Below are positions 8,843 through 18,682 of a stretch of 64,000 nt of DNA, in pieces. The stretch is taken from contig NZ_JALKCV010000006.1 of assembly GCF_023634065.1 (NCBI RefSeq), forward strand, positions 186,001 to 250,000, given 5' to 3'. How positions within the stretch are numbered: position 1 is the first letter of the stretch; each line of letters begins with the position of its first letter. The DNA is from Microbulbifer litoralis. Its GTDB lineage: Bacteria > Pseudomonadota > Gammaproteobacteria > Pseudomonadales > Cellvibrionaceae. The notes beneath the pieces were generated by a model. It was not told where the DNA came from, ran no database searches, and worked only from the letters and a program-made list of their open reading frames with translations. The position numbers and the translations under genes are program-made.

Positions 8843-9826
8843 TCACACCGCCCCCAGCGTCAACGGCGGCTCCTGCAGCACCGACTGCTGCTCGCGCAGC
8901 GCCAGTATATGCTCGGCCCAGTAGCGCGGGGTATTAAACCACGGGAACGCCATCGGGAACGCCGGATCCTGCCAGCGCCGCGCCAACCAGGCGGCGTGGT
9001 GCATCTGCCGCAGGCAGCGCAGCGGCTCAACCAGTTGCAGTTCCTGTGGATTGAAACGGGAGAAGGTCTCGTAGCCCTCGATCACCGCATCCAGGTAGGC
9101 GGTCTGGTCGGCGCGCGAGCCGGAGATCAGCATCCAGATATCCTGGATCGCCGGCCCGCTCAGGCAGTCGTCCAGATCCACGAACCAGGGCGTCTCGTCG
9201 CGCCACAGGAAGTTGCCGGCGTGGCAGTCGCCGTGCAGGCGCAATGTCTGCCACTCCTGTTCGAAAAACGGTTCGATACGCTCGATGATATCGCGGGTAA
9301 TGGTGTCGTAGGCGTCGCGGTTTTCCCGCGGCAGGAAGTCGCCGGCAAGAATGAATTCGCGGCTGTCGATGGCGAAATGCTGCAGTGTCAGCGCCGGCCG
9401 GTATTCGAACGGGCGCGTGCTGCCCACGGCGTGAATACGGCCGAGCATGGTGCCCACCTGTTCCAGGTGCTCGAAATTGTCCAGTTCCACCTGGCGGCCG
9501 CCGCGGCGCGGGAAGAGCGCGAAGCGGAAGCCGTGGGATTCCATCAAGGTGCGGCCGTCGAATTCCAGCGGCGCCACCACCGGGATCTCCGCCGCCGCCA
9601 GCTCCAGCGTGAACTGGTGCTCCTCCCGGATCTGCTCGTCGCTCCAGCGCCCGGGCCGGTAGAACTTCGCAATCAGCGGCTCGCTGCCCTCGATCCCCAC
9701 CTGGTAGACGCGGTTTTCGTAGCTGTTGAGGGGGAAGATGCGCAGGTCGGACATCAGCCCCATGCTCTCGACACAATCAATGACCACATCCGGTGTGAGG
9801 GCTTCGTAGGGGTGGCTCTGGGACAT
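8843..9826 (-). CDS. srkA: stress response kinase A (YihE/SrkA family)
   Basis: The 327-residue protein matches E. coli SrkA (328 residues), a eukaryotic-like Ser/Thr kinase with an aminoglycoside phosphotransferase fold that protects stressed cells. Visible motifs are the HGDCHAGNFLW catalytic loop, the FVDLDDCLSG metal-binding region and the N-terminal YENRVYQVG loop. The ATG at 9826 gives MSQSHPYEALTP and the family length; a frame to 9994 would add 56 residues that overlap a terminator hairpin. It lies downstream of katG on the same strand but is separated from it by that terminator. Confidence 0.9.
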   Translation of the reverse strand: MSQSHPYEALTPDVVIDCVESMGLMSDLRIFPLNSYENRVYQVGIEGSEPLIAKFYRPGRWSDEQIREEHQFTLELAAAEIPVVAPLEFDGRTLMESHGFRFALFPRRGGRQVELDNFEHLEQVGTMLGRIHAVGSTRPFEYRPALTLQHFAIDSREFILAGDFLPRENRDAYDTITRDIIERIEPFFEQEWQTLRLHGDCHAGNFLWRDETPWFVDLDDCLSGPAIQDIWMLISGSRADQTAYLDAVIEGYETFSRFNPQELQLVEPLRCLRQMHHAAWLARRWQDPAFPMAFPWFNTPRYWAEHILALREQQSVLQEPPLTLGAV

Positions 9827-9929
9827 GGCGGATACCAACTGCGTTGTACGGGCGAATATGCTAACGCGCTGGCGGTGATTGGGACAATCGGAGAAGGTGG
9901 CGAGATAGTCGGGGATCGGCGTACGACGG

Positions 9930-9961
9930 AAAACGGCGGCGTCATCCGACACCGCCGTTTT
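9930..9961 (-). terminator. bidirectional hairpin terminator after katG
   Basis: Arms AAAACGGCGGCGTC and GACACCGCCGTTTT with a 4-nt loop and one mismatch form a GC stem flanked by A and T runs. It lies 50 nt past the katG stop and would end transcription from either side. Confidence 0.75.
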
Positions 9962-10012
9962 CGGTGGCCGCAATCCGGTTGCGGCCGGGATCACATCCTG
10001 TGAGAGATGGGA

Positions 10013-12250
<2,238 letters not shown>

Positions 12251-12393
12251 CTATTGAGCAGTTCCAGGCTATAGGGAAGCGCAATGATGGGGAAATTAGA
12301 CGTAGTTATTGGCCTGATAGTAGGGGGCAATTCCTTTTTTGTTTAAAAAGCGAACGATTATACCAACCTGCGGCCAATCTGCCTGCGGCGCAA

Positions 12394-12777
12394 TCAGCTC
12401 CCCGGGCGTTTTGGCATCAGAAACCACAGTACGATGGCAACCAGGAACAGCGCCGGCACATCGCCGAGCAGGTTGGCGCGCTCGGTTTCGTCGACCAGCG
12501 CCTGTACCAGCATGATGCCGCCGTGGACGATGCTGGACCAGACGGTAAACCAGATCAGGCTGGCATTGGCGGCCGGATCGCGGGCCGCGCGCAGCAGGAA
12601 GACGCCCAGCGTCGCGTAGATACCCATGATCATCTGTTCGTATTCCGGCTGCCGCGGCGTCCAGCCCCAGCCCGAAGGCCATATCCACATCATCATCGGA
12701 TAGATGCCGAAGATAAAGATCAGGCCGATGACCACCAGTGCGATTTTCAGCAACCGGTTTGCACTCGTCACATCCAT
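12394..12777 (-). CDS. small four-TM membrane protein (DUF6632-like)
   Basis: A 127-residue integral membrane protein with about four hydrophobic helices, beginning MDVTSANRLLKIALVVIGLIF and ending LFLVAIVLWFLMPKRPGS. The sequence resembles the small uncharacterised DUF6632 group; that assignment is from memory. GGAGG precedes the ATG at 12777 by about 8 nt, which decides the start. It begins 38 nt after the TetR gene ends on the same strand, so the two probably form an operon. Function unknown. Confidence 0.65.
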   Translation of the reverse strand: MDVTSANRLLKIALVVIGLIFIFGIYPMMMWIWPSGWGWTPRQPEYEQMIMGIYATLGVFLLRAARDPAANASLIWFTVWSSIVHGGIMLVQALVDETERANLLGDVPALFLVAIVLWFLMPKRPGS

Positions 12778-12815
12778 ATCGATTTCCTCCGCCGTTGTGT
12801 CGGCGAAACCGTGCG

Positions 12816-13442
12816 TCACTCTCTGCCAGCGGCCGGACTGCTCTCCACCAGGGAGCCCCAGCCGGCCATGGCGCAGTCGGCCACCGCCAGTAATGCGCGC
12901 CGCGAGGCGCCGTCGCGGGCCTGTATCGACATGCCGTGCTGGACAGTGGCGAAATAATTGGCGATGGCCCTGCAGCTGATCTGCGGCGCTATTTCGCCCT
13001 CGGATACGGCGCGTTTCAGGCGCCGCTCCAGGGCCGCCACATTGCCGGCGCGCTCGGCTTTCAGGCGCTCGCTTACTGCGGCGTTGGCGCCCTCCATCTG
13101 CGGCGCCGCCAGTACGACCATACAGCCGCGGGAGCCGGGGCCCGCGCTATAACTCCTGGCAGTGGATTTTAGCAGGTGCTCCATCGCCGCGCGGGCGCTC
13201 GGCGCCGTGTCTATCCCGTCCCAGATATCCCGCCCCTGGCTGGACACGTAGAGATCCAGCGCCTCGTTGAACAGCGCCTCTTTGCCGCCAAACGCGGCGT
13301 AGATGCTCGGCGGCCTGAGCGCCATGGCTTCGGTCAAGTCGGCCATCGAGGTGTTGTCAAAACCTTTCCGCCAGAAGAGTTCCATTGCGCGGCGCAACGC
13401 CTGCTGGCGGTCGAAGTTGCGCGGGCGCCCGCGTTCGGCCAT
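12816..13442 (-). CDS. TetR/AcrR family transcriptional regulator
   Basis: The 208-residue protein has an N-terminal TetR helix-turn-helix (about 10-55: ALRRAMELFWRKGFDNTSM, then LTEAMALRPPSIYAAFGGKEALF) and a variable helical ligand domain. The ATG at 13442 starts MAERGRPRNFDRQQ, typical for the family; upstream in-frame codons cross the operator-like repeats. It is divergent from an SDR oxidoreductase, with two inverted copies of a 16-bp site between them. It probably represses both directions; the ligand is unknown. Confidence 0.88.
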   Translation of the reverse strand: MAERGRPRNFDRQQALRRAMELFWRKGFDNTSMADLTEAMALRPPSIYAAFGGKEALFNEALDLYVSSQGRDIWDGIDTAPSARAAMEHLLKSTARSYSAGPGSRGCMVVLAAPQMEGANAAVSERLKAERAGNVAALERRLKRAVSEGEIAPQISCRAIANYFATVQHGMSIQARDGASRRALLAVADCAMAGWGSLVESSPAAGRE

Positions 13443-13458
13443 ATCGATTCTCCAACAA

Positions 13459-13535
13459 TTCTGTAGTGATCGTTTAATAACCCACTTGACCCGCAATGAC
13501 AAGTCGCCCATATTAATATAACGATCACTACAGAA
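13459..13535. promoter_or_regulatory. paired inverted operator-like sites between TetR and SDR genes
   Basis: TTCTGTAGTGATCGTT at 13459-13474 is repeated exactly as its reverse complement at 13520-13535, with 45 bp between. Each copy holds a partly palindromic GATC-centred core, the size and position expected of two TetR-type operators, one near each start. No other explanation for an exact 16-bp match in this spacer is evident. Confidence 0.75.
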
Positions 13536-13549
13536 TATGAGGTGGAGCA

Positions 13550-14290
13550 ATGCAATCATTAGCAGGGAAAACCGCACTGATCACCGGTGGCGGTCGCGGT
13601 ATCGGCGCGGCCATTGCCCGCAGGCTGGCCGGCGACGGCGCCAGGGTGGCGATCACCTACGGCCGGTCGCGTGACAGCGCCGAGGCGCTGGTCAGTGAGA
13701 TTGTCGCCAGTGGCGGAGAGGCGCTGGCACTGCGGGCCGACAACCGCGACCCGCAGGCGCTGGAAGCGGCCGTGGAGGAAGTGGCGGTGCGCCACGGCAC
13801 CATCGATGTGCTGGTCAACAACGCCGGTATTTTTCACACGGGTACCATCGACGAGCTGACGCTGGAAGATTTCGACCGCACCATGGATATCAACGTGCGC
13901 GCGGTATTCGTGGCCAGCAAGGCCGCCACCCGGCAGATGCCCGATGGCGGCCGAGTCATCACTATCGGCAGCAACCTGGCGCCGAGGGTGCCCTGGCCCG
14001 GCATTGGGCTCTATTCCATGAGCAAGGCGGCGCTGGCCGGTTTTACCCGCGGCCTGGCGCGGGACCTGGGCGGGCGACGCATCAATGTCAACGTGATCCA
14101 TCCCGGCTCCACCGACACCGACATGAATCCGGCCGATGGCGAGATGTCCGATGCCCAGCGCGGCCTGATGGCCATACCGCGCTACAGCGATCCGTCGGAC
14201 GTCGCCGGCATGGTGGCCTGGCTGGCGGGCCCCGAAGGTCGCTCGGTGACCGGCGCCGAGTTCACCATCGACAACGGCGCCAATGCGTGA
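13550..14290 (+). CDS. SDR family NAD(P)-dependent oxidoreductase
   Basis: A classical short-chain dehydrogenase of 246 residues. The nucleotide motif is TGGGRGIG near the N-terminus, NNAG follows near residue 90, the catalytic Ser lies in ITIGSN and YSMSK is the YxxxK pair. The cofactor-binding strand ends in a TYGRSRD segment, which may favour NADPH. GAGGTGGAG precedes the ATG. The divergent TetR gene suggests induction by its substrate or a related small molecule, possibly an aldehyde, ketone or quinone; the substrate cannot be named from sequence. Confidence 0.88.
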   Translation: MQSLAGKTALITGGGRGIGAAIARRLAGDGARVAITYGRSRDSAEALVSEIVASGGEALALRADNRDPQALEAAVEEVAVRHGTIDVLVNNAGIFHTGTIDELTLEDFDRTMDINVRAVFVASKAATRQMPDGGRVITIGSNLAPRVPWPGIGLYSMSKAALAGFTRGLARDLGGRRINVNVIHPGSTDTDMNPADGEMSDAQRGLMAIPRYSDPSDVAGMVAWLAGPEGRSVTGAEFTIDNGANA

Positions 14291-14441
14291 CAGCGCCACG
14301 CAGCGCGGCGATTGCCGCGCTCGCCGCCGCTACCGCGGTGATCGCAACGGTGGAACTTATCGCCATCGGGCTGCTGCGCCGGCCCCGCTTCCTGGCTCAC
14401 CTGCTGCTGTGTGCGCTCGGATTGCAAGGGGTTGCGCGGGT

Positions 14442-15365
14442 TCAGGCGGCGGGCTCCGGCACCTGTTGTTGCGCTTCGCCGGAATAGCGGCTCGCCGACT
14501 TCAGCCGGCGCAGGTAGCCGTGTAGCAGCTCCGCGTCCAGCCCGTGCAGCATCAGGCGAAAACCCGCCTGCAGTGTCGTGTGCGGCACCATCGGGTGGCG
14601 GTTGCTGACCAGCGACAGGGCCATGCCGTCGTTGAGAAGTTTGCCGATATAGATGGAGACGGTCTCGTCCAGCTGCAGGGAATTGCTGGCGCGCCAGAAA
14701 TCGTGATCGGACAGGAACAGCGCGTAGAGCGGCGTGTACATCTCGATGGCGGTCTGCAGGTCGAGTAGGTTGGTGATGTGATTACCGCCCGGTTCCAGAT
14801 CGAACTCGCCGTCGGTAATCGCGGAAAAATCCAGGTCATCGACCGCCACGATATCGCGGTTGTCCCGGCGCAGCTGTGTGTTCAGCTCGGCGATAAAATT
14901 GTAGATATTCAGGTCGTGGATCAGGAAGGTGTCGTCGAGCAGGTCGCGCAGTCTTTGCGGGCGCAGGGGTCTTGTGCTGTCGATGCGGATACCGTCGATA
15001 TTATCGGCGATAAACTGCAGCAGTTCGGTGCCGATATGGAAGTGGCGCAGTATCAGGTAGTTGGCGTCGCGGCGGACAAAATACTTGAGTCCCCAGTAGA
15101 TGGTTCTGTGCAGCAACCGCGACGAATTCCAGCGCTCGGGAATAACGATGCGCAGCAGCTGCACCAACACGATGCTGAGCCGCGCCAGCGGTCGTACCAC
15201 CGGCAGCAGCAGGCGCCGCGACCAGGTATTGTTGCCGGCCAGCAGAGCCTTTTTCGCCGGCTCGTGGATCGGCAGGCTGCGATCCAGGTAGAGCGCCAGC
15301 CAGGGATTGGGGTCGCGGCGGTCGATGCGCTCGTTTTCGAAATCACTGTTCCAGCTCATGGCCAT
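14442..15365 (-). CDS. conserved protein of unknown function
   Basis: I do not recognise this 307-residue protein. It is rich in Leu, Asp and Arg, with one moderately hydrophobic stretch near 55-72 (LLPVVRPLARLSIVLVQLL). Histidines and acidic residues recur in the middle (ILRHFHIGTELLQFIADN, LLDDTFLIHDLNIYNFIAEL). There is no signal peptide. The product looks like a structured soluble or membrane-associated protein, and codon use is like its neighbours. It lies downstream of the di-iron oxidase and ketosynthase on the same strand but is separated from them by 340 nt of repeats, so a functional link is only possible. Confidence 0.6.
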   Translation of the reverse strand: MAMSWNSDFENERIDRRDPNPWLALYLDRSLPIHEPAKKALLAGNNTWSRRLLLPVVRPLARLSIVLVQLLRIVIPERWNSSRLLHRTIYWGLKYFVRRDANYLILRHFHIGTELLQFIADNIDGIRIDSTRPLRPQRLRDLLDDTFLIHDLNIYNFIAELNTQLRRDNRDIVAVDDLDFSAITDGEFDLEPGGNHITNLLDLQTAIEMYTPLYALFLSDHDFWRASNSLQLDETVSIYIGKLLNDGMALSLVSNRHPMVPHTTLQAGFRLMLHGLDAELLHGYLRRLKSASRYSGEAQQQVPEPAA

Positions 15366-15705
15366 CCCTGTTTTTATAGGTTAGTTCCGGTGGAGATAAG
15401 CGAATATATTGGCGACCCTGAAGCCGGTGGCTGTTTGCGGGACACGCTGTGAATACGTCCCTGTACGCTCGTAATCGACATCCCTGTCTCATACGGTCCC
15501 GCAAACAGCCACCGGCTCCAGGGCCTTAGCATCAAATTCCGATGTTCTTCTCAGGCTCCCTGGAAGCAATTCAATCAAGAGGTCAATCATTCCGGCGTAG
15601 CCCGGATGGAGCGTAGCGGAATCCGGGACAGGGGGCGGCCTGGCACCACATTCCCGGATTCCGGCGCTGCGCGCCTCCATCCGGGCTACAGCTCTGAAAC
15701 TTGAG
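15366..15705. repeat. gene-free spacer with two large palindromic repeats
   Basis: This 340-nt spacer holds no gene. It contains a 21-bp perfect inverted repeat (arms 15422-15442 and 15497-15517, family E) with 54 nt between the arms. It also holds a longer imperfect family C palindrome (15597-15689) whose ends read GTAGCCCGGATGGAG and CTCCATCCGGGCTAC. Similar family C elements lie at 22668-22698 and 28035-28076. These look like mobile or REP-type extragenic elements. Confidence 0.8.
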
Positions 15706-16395
15706 TTAGTAGTTCCCCAACTCTTCCAACTGCAGCAAATAAAGCCGCCCGGTCACCCGCGCCGTCTCCGCTATTCGTTCCGCCAGGCCGTCGACCTGCA
15801 GCACGCCCGATTCCAGCACTGCCTGCAGTTCCGCCAGGTGGTCTTCGTCGTGCTCGGCGTGATAGTGGTAGAAAGACACCTGGCGGGGTTCGAGCGCCAG
15901 GTGCTGCTGCAGTGCACGGGCGAAGATACAGGCAAAGTGTTTGCCCAGGCCCTCGATAATAAACATGGCACCGAGCAATTCCAGCGGATTCGGCCGCGCC
16001 GCACACTGGAACATCCAGGCAGACAAGGCGCGGGAACCGATATTCTGGCCACCGTTGTGCAGAACCGCGATATCACCGCCGGCGGCAGCGTAATCCCGCT
16101 CCAGCATTTCGTAATCGCGGTGCTCGGTGCGCGCGTGTTCGAGAAACCGCGAGCGCAGTTCCAGGTGATCGCGATCGATGGACGACACCGCGCGGGCAAT
16201 CCAGCGGGAGCCGTCGAGCACCTGCTGGTAGTGGTCGTGCAGCAACAACCGGTAGTCCTCGAGGCGCAGGGCGCCGCGCAGGGCCCGGGCAATGATCGGC
16301 ACCCTGACCAGGCGCCCTTCGAAATCCGCCCAGGTTTTACCGGGTTCGCGCATTACCGCCGCGGATTCGCTGTGTACCGTTTCCATTTCCATCAT
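15706..16395 (-). CDS. haem-oxygenase-like di-iron oxidase (iron-containing redox enzyme family)
   Basis: The 229-residue helical protein has the spaced ligand pattern of the HDO superfamily (CADD, UndA and relatives). An E86/H92 pair lies in FLEHARTEHRDYE, E148 in FIIEGLGKH, and H179-x3-D183-x2-H186 in YHAEHDEDHL. Members activate O2 at a di-iron centre for fatty-acid decarboxylation, N-oxygenation or amine cleavage. The start is 7 nt after the stop of the ketosynthase III gene, so the two are almost certainly co-translated; a fatty-acyl-derived substrate is therefore an inference. Two further ATGs (16392, 16386) could serve as start. The exact reaction cannot be predicted. Confidence 0.75.
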   Translation of the reverse strand: MMEMETVHSESAAVMREPGKTWADFEGRLVRVPIIARALRGALRLEDYRLLLHDHYQQVLDGSRWIARAVSSIDRDHLELRSRFLEHARTEHRDYEMLERDYAAAGGDIAVLHNGGQNIGSRALSAWMFQCAARPNPLELLGAMFIIEGLGKHFACIFARALQQHLALEPRQVSFYHYHAEHDEDHLAELQAVLESGVLQVDGLAERIAETARVTGRLYLLQLEELGNY

Positions 16396-16402
16396 GCCTT
16401 CC

Positions 16403-17545
16403 TTAAACCACGGTCATGCCCATAAACGATGCCAGACAGCGACCGCTCTCCGGCACGAAACACAGGATGCGATCGCCGCGCCGCAACTTTTCCTGCCGCA
16501 GCAGCCGGTCGATCAGCAGGAAGATTGTCGCGGCGCCCACATTGCCGCTGTCCGACTGGTGATTGTGCCAGCGCTCTTCCGGGATCATGGCGGCGGAGCG
16601 GGTCAGCAGCGACTTCATGCGCTCGCCCAGGGAGCGGGCCGAGTAATGCGGCAGGAAATAGCGGATATCCGCCGGCGACAGCTGGTGTTTGTCCAGCACT
16701 TCGAGGAAATAGCCCATCCACACCGGGAACATCTGCTCCAGCAGATCGAAATCCTGCCGCAGTATGATGGCGCCCTGCCCATAGGCCGCGCCGGGGGAAT
16801 CGTAGTGGGACCAGGGTCGCGATTCCTCCGGACTGTTGCCGGCGGCACCGGCGTACATGCAGTTGGGGAACCGGTCGGCGAAGGATTTCTGTTCGATCCA
16901 GTCGATCCTGAGGCCGGGGCGATCCGGGTCGGGCCGGTCCTCCAGCACCAGTGCCCCGGCGCCGTCGGACAGGGTCCAGCGCAGGAATTCGTACTGCATC
17001 GCCTGCGCGATGTCCATGCCGGAAAAATCCAGCCCGCGGTAGAAACCCGGCTGGAACCAGCGGCTGGAAAACTCGCTGCCGCTGGCGGCGGCGATGCGGT
17101 GCTGCCCGGCACGGATATTCAGCCAGGCGGATTTGATCGCCATCATGCTGCTGCCGCAGACGCTCTGGTGGGAACTGATTTCCAGCGGGGTGCCGCCCAG
17201 CGGGGTGCCGCCCAACTCGCCGTGGACACTGCTGGCGATACCGGGAACCAGCAGGTCCGCCTGGGTGGTGCCGCAGGCCAGGTACTGCAGCTGTGCCGGA
17301 TCGCGGCGCGCGCTGTCGCAGGCGGCCTCGACCGCGCGGGCGGCCATCTGCGCATTGCTGAAGAGGTAGTTGCCGTCGGCATCGATGGCGTAGTGACGTG
17401 CGCGGATGCCGTTCTGGCGCAGGGCCAGCGCCTTGAGTCTGCGGCTGTGTTCACCGAGCAGGCCGATCCGGGATTCCATTTCGCGGTTGGCCACCGGTGC
17501 ACCGGGCAGAAAACTGCCGCTCCCGGTGATAAAGACTTCCTGCAT
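16403..17545 (-). CDS. 3-oxoacyl-ACP synthase III-like ketosynthase
   Basis: The 380-residue thiolase-fold enzyme has the KAS III triad C130 (HQSVCGSS), H300 (FLPHYSAR) and N335 (SGNVGAAT). It is longer than housekeeping FabH (about 317) and is not in a fab operon, so it is likely a specialised condensing enzyme, as in alkylresorcinol or other secondary pathways. A perfect 15-bp tandem duplication at 17183-17212 doubles GGTPL just before the active site. It is followed after 7 nt by the di-iron oxidase. The start ATG has no strong ribosome-binding site. Confidence 0.85.
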   Translation of the reverse strand: MQEVFITGSGSFLPGAPVANREMESRIGLLGEHSRRLKALALRQNGIRARHYAIDADGNYLFSNAQMAARAVEAACDSARRDPAQLQYLACGTTQADLLVPGIASSVHGELGGTPLGGTPLEISSHQSVCGSSMMAIKSAWLNIRAGQHRIAAASGSEFSSRWFQPGFYRGLDFSGMDIAQAMQYEFLRWTLSDGAGALVLEDRPDPDRPGLRIDWIEQKSFADRFPNCMYAGAAGNSPEESRPWSHYDSPGAAYGQGAIILRQDFDLLEQMFPVWMGYFLEVLDKHQLSPADIRYFLPHYSARSLGERMKSLLTRSAAMIPEERWHNHQSDSGNVGAATIFLLIDRLLRQEKLRRGDRILCFVPESGRCLASFMGMTVV

Positions 17546-17584
17546 GAATCCGTTGCCCAGTTGTTATTCTATTCGGGCATCTTA

Positions 17585-18277
17585 TCACTTAAGCGCGAGA
17601 TTCACCGCCGCGCGAGCATGAATCTCCGCGGTATCGAACAGCGGTATCGGCACGTTCTCCGGCCGCAGCAGCAGCCCGATCTCTGTGCAACCGAGCACCA
17701 CCGCCTCGGCACCGGCCCGCTGCAGCCGCGAGACGATGCCGCCGAATTCCCGCCGGGACACCTCCGTCACGGTGCCGCGGCAGAGTTCCTCGAAGATCAC
17801 CCGGTGCACCAGCGCGCGGTCGATCTCCCCCGGGATATCGACCGCGATGCCGTGCTGCTCCAGCAGCCGCTTGCGGTAGAAATCCTGCTCCATGGTAAAC
17901 GCGGTGCCGAGCAGGCCGACGCGTCGGATACCGGCCTGCTTGATGGCCGCCGCGGTGGCATCGGCAATATGCAGCAGCGGTACCGGCACCGCCGCTTCGA
18001 TGGCCGGCGCCACTTTGTGCATGGTGTTGGTACACAGCACGAGAAAGTCCGCGCCGCCAGCCACCAGGGCTTCGGCCGCGTCCACCAGCAATTCGCCGGC
18101 CCGCTGCCACTGGCCGCTGCGCTGAAGGGGCTCGATATCGGCGAAGTCGATACTGTTCAGCAGCAGGCGCGCCGAGTGCAGGCCGCCGAGTTTTTCACGC
18201 ACTGCTTCGTTGATAAGGCGGTAGTAGATCTGGGTGGATTCCCAGCTCATACCGCCGATCAGGCCGATCGTTTTCAA
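17585..18277 (-). CDS. aspartate/glutamate racemase family protein (YgeA-like)
   Basis: A 230-residue cofactor-independent amino-acid racemase. The two catalytic cysteines are visible in LVLCTNTMH and VVLGCTEIG, and the N-terminus is the typical MKTIGLIGGMSWEST. YgeA-type enzymes interconvert L- and D-amino acids with broad specificity. The start is a TTG that overlaps the TGA of the preceding VOC gene by 4 nt (TTGA), so translation is coupled. Substrate specificity is unknown. Confidence 0.87.
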   Translation of the reverse strand: MKTIGLIGGMSWESTQIYYRLINEAVREKLGGLHSARLLLNSIDFADIEPLQRSGQWQRAGELLVDAAEALVAGGADFLVLCTNTMHKVAPAIEAAVPVPLLHIADATAAAIKQAGIRRVGLLGTAFTMEQDFYRKRLLEQHGIAVDIPGEIDRALVHRVIFEELCRGTVTEVSRREFGGIVSRLQRAGAEAVVLGCTEIGLLLRPENVPIPLFDTAEIHARAAVNLALK

Positions 18278-18654
18278 GGTTTTTCCAGATCCTGCGGTGT
18301 ATGACAGACAACCTCTATGTTATGCCCATCCGGATCCAGAACGAAAGCCGCGTAATAGTTTTCGTGGTATTCGGGGCGCACAGCGGGCGCACCGTTGTCC
18401 CTGCCGCCCGCTTCCAGCGCGGCCCTGTGGAACTCGTCCACGGCCTCCCGATCGTCGGCGCGGAAGGCGATGTGCAGATTCGGCGCCGTACTCTTGCCGC
18501 CCTTGATCCAGAAATCCGGCTTGTCGGCCCAGCCGAAGCCGGCCCAGTCGTCGTATTCCAGGATCAGCTCGTAGTCCAGCGGCGCCAGCGCCAGGCGGTA
18601 GAACTCCTTGCTGCGCTCGTAACTGTGAATATGAATTCCGATATGATCGAGCAT
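18274..18654 (-). CDS. VOC (glyoxalase/bleomycin resistance) family protein
   Basis: The 126-residue product has the vicinal-oxygen-chelate fold: MLDHIGIHIHSYERSKEFY at the start and VLDPDGHNIEVVCH at the end. His and Glu are in the usual metal-binding places. The ATG at 18654 gives the normal domain length. It overlaps the racemase gene by 4 nt, forming a two-gene unit. The activity (isomerase, dioxygenase or binding protein) cannot be decided from sequence. Confidence 0.85.
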   Translation of the reverse strand: MLDHIGIHIHSYERSKEFYRLALAPLDYELILEYDDWAGFGWADKPDFWIKGGKSTAPNLHIAFRADDREAVDEFHRAALEAGGRDNGAPAVRPEYHENYYAAFVLDPDGHNIEVVCHTPQDLEKP

Positions 18655-18682
18655 TCCCTGTTCCCTTGATCCAGTGACACAA

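Noticed and set aside
14287-14487. Small GTG-started hydrophobic frame overlapping the SDR stop
   Set aside because: It overlaps the end of the convergent 307-residue gene, has no ribosome-binding site of note and its hydrophobicity is expected of GC-rich sequence.
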